Positions 49,157 to 56,203 of a stretch of DNA of 64,000 nt are shown one piece after another. A program made the position numbers and the translations under genes. Source of the DNA: an uncultured Pelagibacteraceae bacterium (lineage in GTDB: Bacteria > Pseudomonadota > Alphaproteobacteria > Pelagibacterales > Pelagibacteraceae); assembly GCA_902635665.1 (NCBI GenBank), contig CACPOX010000003.1, positions 1 to 64,000 of the forward strand, read 5' to 3'. The first letter of the stretch is position 1. The number at the start of each line of letters is the position of its first letter. Under the pieces are notes generated by a model that made no database searches, was not told the DNA's origin, and worked only from the letters and a program-made list of their open reading frames with translations.

Positions 49157-49239
49157 GCAACGAAGTTTACAACGAAGTAGTTTAAATAAGTAAGCAAATA
49201 TGCTACTTTCTAATCTAGTGCTGGGAAACAGAACGCCCC
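49157..49239 (+). pseudogene. Degenerate tmRNA coding-piece relic ending in repeat copy 3
   Basis: At 49157-49186 nine codons plus TAA read GNEVYNEVV-stop, in register with the tag ANESYALAA-stop of the real tmRNA. AAGTAAGCAAAT then parallels TTAATTAAGCAAAC, and repeat copy 3 follows. The native stem-loop between these parts is shortened. This looks like a decayed duplicate of the 3' half of the ssrA coding piece. Confidence 0.5.
49221..49239 (+). repeat. tmRNA-end repeat, copy 3
   Basis: CTGGGAAACAGAACGCCCC, with the CAGAACGCCCC half identical to the native tmRNA end. It is preceded by a longer stretch of tmRNA-like sequence. Confidence 0.85.
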
Positions 49240-49308
49240 TTCTTTAATCTGTTTTATATTTGAAATATTAGTTGATGAATAAAATTAAAAATTGGTTATA
49301 TTTACTAA

Positions 49309-49665
49309 ATGGATAAAATTAAAATAATATTAACAGTTTTATTAATTACTTTTTTTTCTTTTTTCAATATTTCAAATGCTAAATCAGAAACATTGCAAGT
49401 ATCAGATGTTTTATTGGACGTAGATATTTTAAGAAATAAGGAAGTTAATGTTAAGGGATTCTTTATGAGTCTAGGCACCTTGGCTTATATTTATGAAGAA
49501 TTAGGGTCAATGAATTTTATAATGGTTGAGACCAAAAATGCTCCGAGAGAGGATAGAAAATACTTATTAAAAAATTGTGGAAGCGGTTGCACCATAACAT
49601 TAAATGGAAAATTGTCAGAGTCTTTTGGTTTGATAACTTTAAATTTAAATGGAATTATCAAATAG
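49309..49665 (+). CDS. Small secreted protein, possible OB-fold
   Basis: 118 aa. The signal peptide covers about residues 1-24 (ending SNA). The pattern EVNVKGFFMSLGTLAYIYEE...CGSGCTITLNGKLSES suggests a small beta-barrel of OB-fold type, with Cys pair CGSGC. Upstream TATATT ends exactly 6 nt before ATG with no Shine-Dalgarno, so the mRNA may be leaderless. Sole gene between repeat copies 3 and 4. Function unknown. Confidence 0.7.
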   Translation: MDKIKIILTVLLITFFSFFNISNAKSETLQVSDVLLDVDILRNKEVNVKGFFMSLGTLAYIYEELGSMNFIMVETKNAPREDRKYLLKNCGSGCTITLNGKLSESFGLITLNLNGIIK

Positions 49666-49709
49666 TAATTATTAATTAATACACTTAATAAACAATTTTT
49701 TATCTAATT

Positions 49710-49728
49710 CAGGGTAACAGAACGCCCC
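49710..49728 (+). repeat. tmRNA-end repeat, copy 4
   Basis: CAGGGTAACAGAACGCCCC, one or two substitutions from the native core. TT follows. An open frame runs through it (GNRTPL) into the next small ORF. Confidence 0.85.
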
Positions 49729-49787
49729 TTAAAATCTTCGATAAAATTGATGGACTATGCTATGATGATAATGATAATTTATTTTTA

Positions 49788-49928
49788 ATGGAGACTGATG
49801 ATAACAATAACAAAAAAAATAAACCTCTGACTATTCGAGGTATACCTTTAATAGCGATAGTTTTTCCGCCTCTTGGATTGTTAATGTTATTAAAATATTT
49901 ATTAAACAAAAATAAAAAGGAGGAATAA
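49788..49928 (+). CDS. 46-aa membrane protein, unknown
   Basis: A short ORF from ATG at 49788: an acidic and Asn/Lys-rich start METDDNNNKKNK, one hydrophobic helix (IPLIAIVFPPLGLLMLL) and a basic tail. The frame is open upstream to repeat copy 4 but has no earlier ATG. Its last codons contain the AAGGAGG Shine-Dalgarno of the next gene, so the two are coupled. Confidence 0.5.
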   Translation: METDDNNNKKNKPLTIRGIPLIAIVFPPLGLLMLLKYLLNKNKKEE

Positions 49929-50105
49929 ATGGAAAGATTGGGTGGTTTATTTGGAATGTTGTTAATTGCAGCAAGTACTGCAGCATGGTTTACTCATTTA
50001 TATGTATGCTTCTCTGATGACAGATGGGGATTTTTAATTGCGGGAGCAATTATGTTTCCAATAGCAATTGTGCACGGAGTTGGTATTTGGTTCGGTGCTT
50101 GGTAA
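49929..50105 (+). CDS. 58-aa two-helix membrane protein, unknown
   Basis: ATG at 49929 directly follows the previous stop and has a strong AAGGAGG 5 nt away. The protein has two helices separated by CFSDDRWG (for example LGGLFGMLLIAASTAAWF and AGAIMFPIAIVHGVG). It is the best-supported small gene of this interval. No family recognised. Confidence 0.65.
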   Translation: MERLGGLFGMLLIAASTAAWFTHLYVCFSDDRWGFLIAGAIMFPIAIVHGVGIWFGAW

Positions 50106-50121
50106 ATATTTATATTATTTA

Positions 50122-50145
50122 GGGCACCTGGCAACAGAACGCCCC
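50122..50145 (+). repeat. tmRNA-end repeat, copy 5 (perfect 24-bp match)
   Basis: Identical over 24 bp to tmRNA positions 48397-48420. It starts GGGCACCTGGCAAC and ends AGAACGCCCC. With the native copy it brackets 48421-50121 as a direct repeat, as expected for attL/attR or a cassette boundary. Confidence 0.92.
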
Positions 50146-50162
50146 CTACTAATTAAATAGAA

Positions 50163-50567
50163 CTACTTATTATCACAGACAAATCTTAAAGTATCATAAT
50201 AAACTGAACCAGGTTCGTTATACGTCCACTCTTCTGATGGATTTGTATCCTCTAATACTTTATTACCTTTTCCCATTTTTTGATCATAGTACGCAATATA
50301 TAAATCTTTTCTCCCATCTCTAAGACAATCACCTTCGGTTTTAGCAATGTTTGAAAAGATAGTTAAATCTACATCTGGTAATTTTACTTCATATGAATCG
50401 AGTTGCCACCAAACCACTGAGTTTCCATTGGATCTTATTGTTTTTTTATCAACATAAACACTTATTGAGCCGCCACCACCTGTAACGATCAAAGTCCATC
50501 TATCTGCCAAACTATTTGTTATATAAAAAATATTAATTAAAAAAAAATAAGTTAATAATTTTTTCAT
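50163..50567 (-). CDS. Secreted protein of surface-adhesin-E-like type
   Basis: 134 aa. The signal peptide covers residues 1-21 (ending NSLA). The mature protein has RWTLIVTGGGGSISVYVDKKTI, a VVWWQLDSYEV strand, EGDCLRDGRKDLYIAYYDQKMGKGN, and SEEWTYNEPGSVYYDTLRFVC. The two Cys likely pair. The pattern is that of adhesin-E-like small periplasmic proteins and is shared with 52643-53029. It has the island promoter with -10 box 6 nt before ATG. Confidence 0.7.
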   Translation of the reverse strand: MKKLLTYFFLINIFYITNSLADRWTLIVTGGGGSISVYVDKKTIRSNGNSVVWWQLDSYEVKLPDVDLTIFSNIAKTEGDCLRDGRKDLYIAYYDQKMGKGNKVLEDTNPSEEWTYNEPGSVYYDTLRFVCDNK

Positions 50568-50602
50568 TAATTGATTTTAAACAAATTTAAAATGATGTGT
50601 AA
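50568..50602 (-). promoter_or_regulatory. Leaderless-type promoter of 50163-50567
   Basis: On the minus strand TTACAC (50597-50602), 17 bp, TAAAAT (50074 offset read as 50574-50579), then 6 nt to ATG at 50567. Nearly identical elements precede two other island genes. There is no Shine-Dalgarno. Confidence 0.65.
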
Positions 50603-50612
50603 AATTAAACAT

Positions 50613-50993
50613 TTAAAATAATTCACATGTTGCAACTATGCTAACTATTTGATGTCTCGGATCTTCATTATCTAGATTTGTGTTGAGAAGGTTAGAAAAA
50701 ACAAATTTACCCTCAAGATATATGAAACGATCCCATTCACTTCCTCCCCAAAAGTATTCTCCCGAATTTTTTAATACTTGTGTTTCATAATCGTCAAAAA
50801 AACCACCAGATCCAAATTCTATATTATTTTGATTTCTTTTGAATTTAAATTTTTGATTTCTATATTCTCTCATTTCCTTATCAGTTGTTTTTGAAATTCT
50901 ATCCATTTCACAATAATAGACATCATTGATTTCAGTAAAACCAATATTGCTAATCATCAAACCAAAAAAGATATATAGAAATAGTTTTTTCAT
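50613..50993 (-). CDS. Small secreted protein, unknown
   Basis: 126 aa. The signal peptide covers residues 1-20 (MKKLFLYIFFGLMISNIGFT). The mature part has YYCEMDRI, a basic stretch YRNQKFKFKRNQ, GSGGFFDDYE, and ends VATCELF, giving two Cys near the termini. Similar end placement of Cys is seen in 16380-16766 (YYCTDQN, GICERF). Island-type promoter at the start. No family recognised. Confidence 0.68.
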   Translation of the reverse strand: MKKLFLYIFFGLMISNIGFTEINDVYYCEMDRISKTTDKEMREYRNQKFKFKRNQNNIEFGSGGFFDDYETQVLKNSGEYFWGGSEWDRFIYLEGKFVFSNLLNTNLDNEDPRHQIVSIVATCELF

Positions 50994-51028
50994 TAAATTA
51001 TTTTAACCAAATTTAGAATGAAGTGTAA
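50994..51028 (-). promoter_or_regulatory. Leaderless-type promoter of 50613-50993
   Basis: TTACAC (51023-51028), 17 bp, TAAAAT (51000-51005), then 6 nt to ATG. The spacer shares TCATT and TAAATTTG with the promoter at 50568-50602. Confidence 0.65.
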
Positions 51029-51121
51029 GATAAAAAAAAATCAACTAAAATCAAATTAAGTCATTGAGACAATTAGGTGTTTTGATTGAATAAGCAAATA
51101 TGCTTTTTATAACCGATTAAC

Positions 51122-51137
51122 GGACACCAGAATGCCC
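51122..51137 (+). repeat. tmRNA-end repeat, copy 6 (highly degenerate)
   Basis: GGACACCAGAATGCCC keeps CACC and AGAA-GCCC of the native end, with the middle TGGCAAC lost. AATAAGCAAATATGCT lies about 15 bases upstream and matches sequence before copy 3, which supports it being a true relic. Confidence 0.55.
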
Positions 51138-51148
51138 ACATGTATAAC

Positions 51149-51685
51149 TTAATTAAGTTTCATTTCGTCAAAAATGTTCTCTGGAAATTCAATTTCTACA
51201 ACCTTCCATTTTATTCCAATTCTTTTAAAATGAATTGGAATTTCTTCTCCTTCTGTCTCTAAAATTACATTAAAAGAACTTAATCCATCAAAGTTCATTA
51301 TTGAAATTCCTCCAATGAGTGTTACTAAATTTGGTTCTGGTATTTCAGATTTTTTATCAGATTTTTGTATTAACAAACTTAACCCCTCAGGGTTGATATA
51401 TGTGTCAATTGCATAATCAACGAATTTACTTGCAAGGCCTGTAACTAAAATTCCAAGTTCACCCAAATCTTTAAATTCTTTTTCATTTGACATTTTATCA
51501 AGTAAATTGGCGTTAAAAAAATCTTTAAAGTTTTTTTTTACTTCCTCCCATTCAATATAATTTTTACTGAGTTGTTTATCATTATAATATATTGACTTAT
51601 GGACTTGATGAAATGAATGCATGGCACTAAAAATATAAAAAAATAATAAAAATATTGGCAAAATTATTATTGATATCTTTTTCAT
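51149..51685 (-). CDS. DUF2939-like secreted or membrane-anchored protein
   Basis: 178 aa started at MKKISIII (51685); an in-frame start 17 codons earlier lacks a signal-like N-terminus. A hydrophobic segment at 5-22 is a signal peptide or anchor. SPY-like SIYYNDKQLSKNYIEWEEVKKNFKDFF resembles the DUF2939 family ('Y...V.W..V+..L'). A GILVTGLASKFVDYAIDTYINPEGL segment then matches its middle. Function unknown. Confidence 0.6.
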   Translation of the reverse strand: MKKISIIILPIFLLFFYIFSAMHSFHQVHKSIYYNDKQLSKNYIEWEEVKKNFKDFFNANLLDKMSNEKEFKDLGELGILVTGLASKFVDYAIDTYINPEGLSLLIQKSDKKSEIPEPNLVTLIGGISIMNFDGLSSFNVILETEGEEIPIHFKRIGIKWKVVEIEFPENIFDEMKLN

Positions 51686-51701
51686 TTTTAAATAAAAAAT
51701 A

Positions 51702-52055
51702 TTAGTTTGGTTTTGGAAGTGAATTGTAATAATCAATCAAACCAAAAAATACCCAACCGTCCATATTATTTCTACAATATTCTGTTATATTTCTATAAGC
51801 ATACTCTATACTGTTGTGGTCTAACAACTTAACTCTGTCAGTATTTCCATCAGTGTCAGCAATATAAACATTAACTCCAGTTAAAAACCCCATAATTTCA
51901 GACTCAAACAGTCCATCAAATTCTTCTCCGTATTCTTTTTTATTTTCAATGAACTTTTCACAAGAATCACCAGCAAAACCCCATGTAACTTTTTCGGCTA
52001 AGCTCACATTGCATAATAAAAAATTAAGGACTATGTAAAGAAAAAATTTTTTCAT
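51702..52055 (-). CDS. Small secreted protein, unknown
   Basis: 117 aa. The signal peptide covers residues 1-20 (ending VSLA). The mature part has GDSCEKF, a GFLTGVNVYIA helix and EYCRNNMDGW, so two Cys. This GxxxG-V helix between Cys resembles small Rap1a/HdeA-type periplasmic proteins, but the match is weak. TAAAAT ends 6 nt before ATG. Confidence 0.62.
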   Translation of the reverse strand: MKKFFLYIVLNFLLCNVSLAEKVTWGFAGDSCEKFIENKKEYGEEFDGLFESEIMGFLTGVNVYIADTDGNTDRVKLLDHNSIEYAYRNITEYCRNNMDGWVFFGLIDYYNSLPKPN

Positions 52056-52083
52056 AAGGTTATTTTAAAAATAACTTCTGTAA

Positions 52084-52539
52084 CTAGTTGTATTCTCTCC
52101 ATTTATTTACAAAATTTTTAGTAATTTTACTTACAGCATCTAAATAACCCTGCTTAAAATTAGTTATATGCGAAGAATATATATAACCTTGATCATAAGA
52201 AACTTGTTTTCCAACATACCTTTCTCCGGCAGAATTTGTATTCATTCCTCCTTGCCAAATTTCAAGATAAATAAATCCAGAACATCTATCACCTAGTTTA
52301 ATAACTGTTGGTGAAATATATATTGCTTCTATATTAATATCTTTTTTTAATCTAATTGGAGTGTTAGCAAGAATAAATTTAACTTCAGTTTCAATATCCT
52401 GTTCTGTTACTTTGCAATCTTCCCCTTTTGGGTTTTCAACAACTAAGTCAAAAACATACAGACCCTTTAAACCTTCTCCTGCCAAAGAAATATTAAAATA
52501 AGATAAGCTTATGATTAAAAGTAAAAATATTTTTTTCAT
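52084..52539 (-). CDS. Small secreted protein, unknown
   Basis: 151 aa. The signal peptide covers residues 1-20 (ending ISLA). Mature sequence: YVFDLVVENPKGEDCKVTEQDIETEVKFIL type start, IYISPTVIKLGDRCSGFIYLEIWQ, and a helical C-terminus. The two Cys may pair. TATTTT lies 6 nt before ATG. No family recognised. Confidence 0.65.
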   Translation of the reverse strand: MKKIFLLLIISLSYFNISLAGEGLKGLYVFDLVVENPKGEDCKVTEQDIETEVKFILANTPIRLKKDINIEAIYISPTVIKLGDRCSGFIYLEIWQGGMNTNSAGERYVGKQVSYDQGYIYSSHITNFKQGYLDAVSKITKNFVNKWREYN

Positions 52540-52642
52540 TAATGCAAAATAACTCTAATTTACATCTAAGTCGAGTAACTAGGTAAAGATTGTTTATTAT
52601 TAACTATTAAAGAAAAGTAATAAAACTTGAATATTGATTAAA

Positions 52643-53029
52643 TTAATTACAGATAAAAACAAGTACACCTTCTTTAATACTATTTGGTACAGGGTAAACC
52701 CATTTTTTGCTAACCTCACCATTTCCTGTCACATTACCAGTTCCCATTGCACCTTTATAATTTGTTATTTGGAGGTTTTTATATCTATTTAACTCACAGT
52801 CCACAACAACCCGAGTAACATCAGATAAATATCCATAACCACCCTCATCAACATAATCAGTTAATTCCCAATAATAGATTAATTCATTTTTTTTTATTAT
52901 TGTATTGGTTTCAATATAGTATTTTGAACCATCAATAGTTTTAGATACATATTGCCATTTAGCATAACTATTCGATGGGTATGTTAGTACTGAAATTAAA
53001 AAAAGTATAAATAACTTAATTTGTCTCAT
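52643..53029 (-). CDS. Secreted protein, paralogue of 50163-50567 (adhesin-E-like)
   Basis: 128 aa. The signal peptide covers residues 1-23 (ending SYA). The order of features equals that of the 50163 protein: KWQYVSKTIDGSKYYIETNTI, IYYWELTDYV, VVDCELNRYKNLQITNYKGAMGTGNV, SKKWVYPVPNSIKEGVLVFIC. Same spacing of the two Cys. The promoter is also alike. Confidence 0.7.
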   Translation of the reverse strand: MRQIKLFILFLISVLTYPSNSYAKWQYVSKTIDGSKYYIETNTIIKKNELIYYWELTDYVDEGGYGYLSDVTRVVVDCELNRYKNLQITNYKGAMGTGNVTGNGEVSKKWVYPVPNSIKEGVLVFICN

Positions 53030-53064
53030 TGAATAATTTTAATCAAATTTACAAATAAGTACAA
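53030..53064 (-). promoter_or_regulatory. Leaderless-type promoter of 52643-53029
   Basis: TTGTAC (53059-53064), 17 bp, TAAAAT (53036-53041), then 6 nt to ATG. TAAATTTG in the spacer is shared with the other two copies. The rest of the 229-bp gap to 53258 is AT-rich with no other feature seen. Confidence 0.62.
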
Positions 53065-53258
53065 AGAATATTATGCTCATAAAATTACCAATACACAATT
53101 GAAAAGAATTGAAGATTGCATTGAACTATCCTAAAAAATCTTTATTTTCATAGTAATTAAAATTTAGAGGAAAACATAACACACTGAAATTAATTTAAAC
53201 TTGAATAAAGAGGAAAATTATTTTTTTAAATTATTTCAATATTTAAAATAGAATAAAA

Positions 53259-54623
53259 ATGAAATTTAAAACGCAACATATATATCAACTATTAATAGTT
53301 TTGCTTATTTCATTGCTTATAACAGGATATGCAATTAACAAAAAAAATTCAGCATCAAAAAAAAATGAAATTTTAAACATTACAGAACAATTAAAAATTA
53401 GAAACAAACAAATTACTAAAATACAAGAAAATCTTATTAAGAGTGATGATAATATTAATAATTTGATTAACTCAAGCCAAATTGAATTCAAAAGTGTTTA
53501 TGAAAATAAAACTTTAACTGGTTTTGAAAATTATAAAATCTCAAAATATCAAACATCTGATATAATTTTTAATGCAAATATTAAAGCTATTGGATCTGCA
53601 TTTGTTGATTTTTTTAATAACGAAAGAGAATTGATACTTGCGACTTATGATGGGGTATTTGCATATGCAAATTTTGAAAATATTAAAAAATTTTCTAAAA
53701 TAAATTCAAACATTTCTGAAATTATAAAATATGATGAATTCTATCTCCATGATCACTATGGAATTAAAGATATTTTTACTGACAATGAAAATTTATATAT
53801 TTCATACATAGGAAAAAAATCAGATAATTGTTATGACCTTAAAATCTTATCAGCAAAAATCAATAAACAATTTTTAAATTTTAATAACTTTTTTCAAACT
53901 GTTGATTGTGTAAATAAAAATAATAAACATGAATATTATGCACATCAGGGAGCAGGAGGACGTATGATTAAAATAGATAACTCAATTTTATTTTCAACTG
54001 GAGAATTTAGAAATAGACCATTGGCTCAAAAATTAGACAATGAATATGGAAAAATTTTAAAAATTAATATTGAAACAAAAGATGTAAAAATAGTATCTTA
54101 TGGACACCGAAACCCCCAAGGACTTTACTACAGCGAAAAATATGATTTCATTATCTCCACAGAACATGGTCCAAAAGGTGGAGATGAAATAAATATTAAT
54201 CATAAACCATTTACAAGAGTTAAAAATTTTGGATGGCCTATATCCTCTTATGGAGAGCATTATAAAAAAAATTATTCAGATGAAAAATTAAAACAAGCTC
54301 CACTAAACAAATCTCACAAAAAATTTGGTTTTGAAGAACCAATAAAATATTTTGTTCCGTCTATAGGAATAAGTGAAATCATATCTTTGTCTGAAAACGA
54401 TGATAAGTATTTGGTAGGAGCAATGGGGAATGAAATAGTCGAACAAGATTTAGGTCTACATTATATCGAACTTAATCAGAATAAAGATAAAATAATAAAG
54501 CATAAATATTTCCCTTTAAATGAACGTGTGAGGGATATGGTGATTTCTAATAATAAAAAAAAAATAATTCTTTTTTTAGAAACAACTAGTTCTATAGCAG
54601 TAATCAAGAAATCAACTAATTGA
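53259..54623 (+). CDS. Membrane-anchored PQQ-type sugar dehydrogenase-like protein (GSDH fold)
   Basis: 454 aa. A single N-terminal helix (about 10-27) acts as anchor, followed by a coiled-coil stretch (30-70). The C-terminal half carries the glucose/sorbosone dehydrogenase signature: YGHRNPQGLYYS, STEHGPKGGDEININ and KNFGWPISSYGEHY. These surround the PQQ/active-site His in soluble glucose dehydrogenases. The N-terminal blades are weakly conserved, so activity is uncertain. Its stop shares one base with the next ATG (TGATG). Confidence 0.75.
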   Translation: MKFKTQHIYQLLIVLLISLLITGYAINKKNSASKKNEILNITEQLKIRNKQITKIQENLIKSDDNINNLINSSQIEFKSVYENKTLTGFENYKISKYQTSDIIFNANIKAIGSAFVDFFNNERELILATYDGVFAYANFENIKKFSKINSNISEIIKYDEFYLHDHYGIKDIFTDNENLYISYIGKKSDNCYDLKILSAKINKQFLNFNNFFQTVDCVNKNNKHEYYAHQGAGGRMIKIDNSILFSTGEFRNRPLAQKLDNEYGKILKINIETKDVKIVSYGHRNPQGLYYSEKYDFIISTEHGPKGGDEININHKPFTRVKNFGWPISSYGEHYKKNYSDEKLKQAPLNKSHKKFGFEEPIKYFVPSIGISEIISLSENDDKYLVGAMGNEIVEQDLGLHYIELNQNKDKIIKHKYFPLNERVRDMVISNNKKKIILFLETTSSIAVIKKSTN

Positions 54624-56203
54624 TGAATAAAATTAAAATTGGAATAATCACCAATGGTAAATTTATTGATAAGTATACTTATGATTTAGCGAAATGGTTA
54701 AAATCTAATAATAAGCACTTTCAATTTGAATATTTTATATCAATACCCAAAGAGAAAAAAAAACTAATAGGATATAAAATTATAAAGGTAATTTTTTTTA
54801 AAGTTATTATTTTTTTAGAAAATTTAATATTAAAATTTATCAAAAAAAATAATTATCATTTAGATAAATTTAATATTAAAAATATTGTAAAAAAAGAAAT
54901 TAAAATTCAGTCCCTAAAAAATAATACATTTGAAAAAATAGATTTTAAGAAAATCAAACATGAAAAATTTGATATCTTAATTAGATCTTGCACAAACATT
55001 TTAACTAAAGATTTTTTTAAAATATCAAAATATGGAATTATATCTTTTCATCATGGAGATTATAAAAAATATAGAGGGTCACCTGCTGGCTTCTGGGAGG
55101 TGTTTAATAAAGAGAGAGAAACAGGTTTCATGATTCAGATAATTGATCAAGGTCTTGATTATGGAAACATAATTCTTGAAGGTTTCGTACAAACAAAATC
55201 TTTTTTTTTATTAAACCAAGCAGAACTCTATAAAAAAACTAATTTTTATTTGCAAAAAGTTCTTTTAGAATTCAAAAGAAATAAAAAATTTTCCTTTATT
55301 AAAAAAATAAAAAAAGGGAAAGTTTATGAAATACCAAGAATATACAATCAAATAAAATATTTATTCCAAACGATAAATGTATTAGTGAAAAAATTGTTTT
55401 TTAATAATTATAACTTTCAATTAGCTTTATTCAAAACAAACAAAATTAATTGTCCTTTAATTATTAAAAATGATAAAAAAAAATTTTTAGCTGACCCTTT
55501 TTTAATTAAACAAACTAATGAAACTTGTTGCTTTGCGGAAGAATATGATCATATAGAAAAAAAAGGCCATATTGTTTTTATTCAATTAAATGAAAAAAAG
55601 TTTAATAAAAAAATTATTTTAAAAGAAAAATTTCACTTATCTTTTCCGTTTATTTTTAAATATAAAGATAATTTTTTTATGTGTCCTGATACTTACAATA
55701 TTTCTGAGATCAGGTTATATAAATGTATTAATTTTCCCCTAAAATGGAAATTTTATAAGACAATAAAAAAAAATATAAAATCAGTGGATAATATAATTTT
55801 TAAAAAAAATAATTTATGGTGGTTATTTACAAATATTGATCGTTCAAATAGTCTGGACTTTTCTCATGATCTTTCAATTTTTTATTCAAAAGAAGGACCA
55901 TTAACAAATAATTGGAAAAGTCACCCTCAAAATCCAATTAAGATTAATAGCCTGGAATCAAGAAATGCGGGTCTTATATTTGAAAAAAATAAAATTATAA
56001 GAGTATCTCAAGTTCAAGGATTTGATAATTATGGAGAAAATATAAATTTTCATGAGATTAGAATTTTAAATACAAAAAATTACAGAGAGAAAATATTTGA
56101 AAATAAAAATTTTAAAAAAATTAAAAAGACACTTAATAATGCTAATATTCATCATTATTCTAAAATTGATAAAAATATAATCGTAGATTTTAAATCAAAT
56201 TAA
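54623..56203 (+). CDS. Formyltransferase-fold / GINT1-like beta-propeller fusion protein
   Basis: 526 aa, extremely Lys/Asn/Ile-rich. Residues about 90-220 resemble the formyltransferase core: ISFHHGDYKKYRGSPAGFWEVFN keeps the His of N-x-H but has Ser for Asn, and IIDQGLDYGNII keeps the Asp. Residues about 270-500 look like a five-bladed propeller (LADPFLIKQTNETCCFAEEYD, FPFIFKYKDNFFMCPD, WWLFTNID), as in the N-terminal domain of plant GINT1 and GH43-like proteins. It may modify sugars of surface glycans. Convergent with ppdK, 4-bp overlap. Confidence 0.65.
   Translation: MNKIKIGIITNGKFIDKYTYDLAKWLKSNNKHFQFEYFISIPKEKKKLIGYKIIKVIFFKVIIFLENLILKFIKKNNYHLDKFNIKNIVKKEIKIQSLKNNTFEKIDFKKIKHEKFDILIRSCTNILTKDFFKISKYGIISFHHGDYKKYRGSPAGFWEVFNKERETGFMIQIIDQGLDYGNIILEGFVQTKSFFLLNQAELYKKTNFYLQKVLLEFKRNKKFSFIKKIKKGKVYEIPRIYNQIKYLFQTINVLVKKLFFNNYNFQLALFKTNKINCPLIIKNDKKKFLADPFLIKQTNETCCFAEEYDHIEKKGHIVFIQLNEKKFNKKIILKEKFHLSFPFIFKYKDNFFMCPDTYNISEIRLYKCINFPLKWKFYKTIKKNIKSVDNIIFKKNNLWWLFTNIDRSNSLDFSHDLSIFYSKEGPLTNNWKSHPQNPIKINSLESRNAGLIFEKNKIIRVSQVQGFDNYGENINFHEIRILNTKNYREKIFENKNFKKIKKTLNNANIHHYSKIDKNIIVDFKSN

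Noticed and set aside
48396-51137. CRISPR array
   Set aside because: Repeats are 16-25 bp and irregularly spaced (about 240-990 bp), intervals hold genes, and no cas gene is present.
54057-54260. 67-aa minus-strand ORF inside the GSDH-like gene
   Set aside because: It is the complement of the conserved GHRNPQG and GGDE segment, so it is a shadow.
48421-56200. Prophage or complete integrative element
   Set aside because: No integrase, capsid, terminase or replication gene is seen; only attachment-like repeats and small genes.
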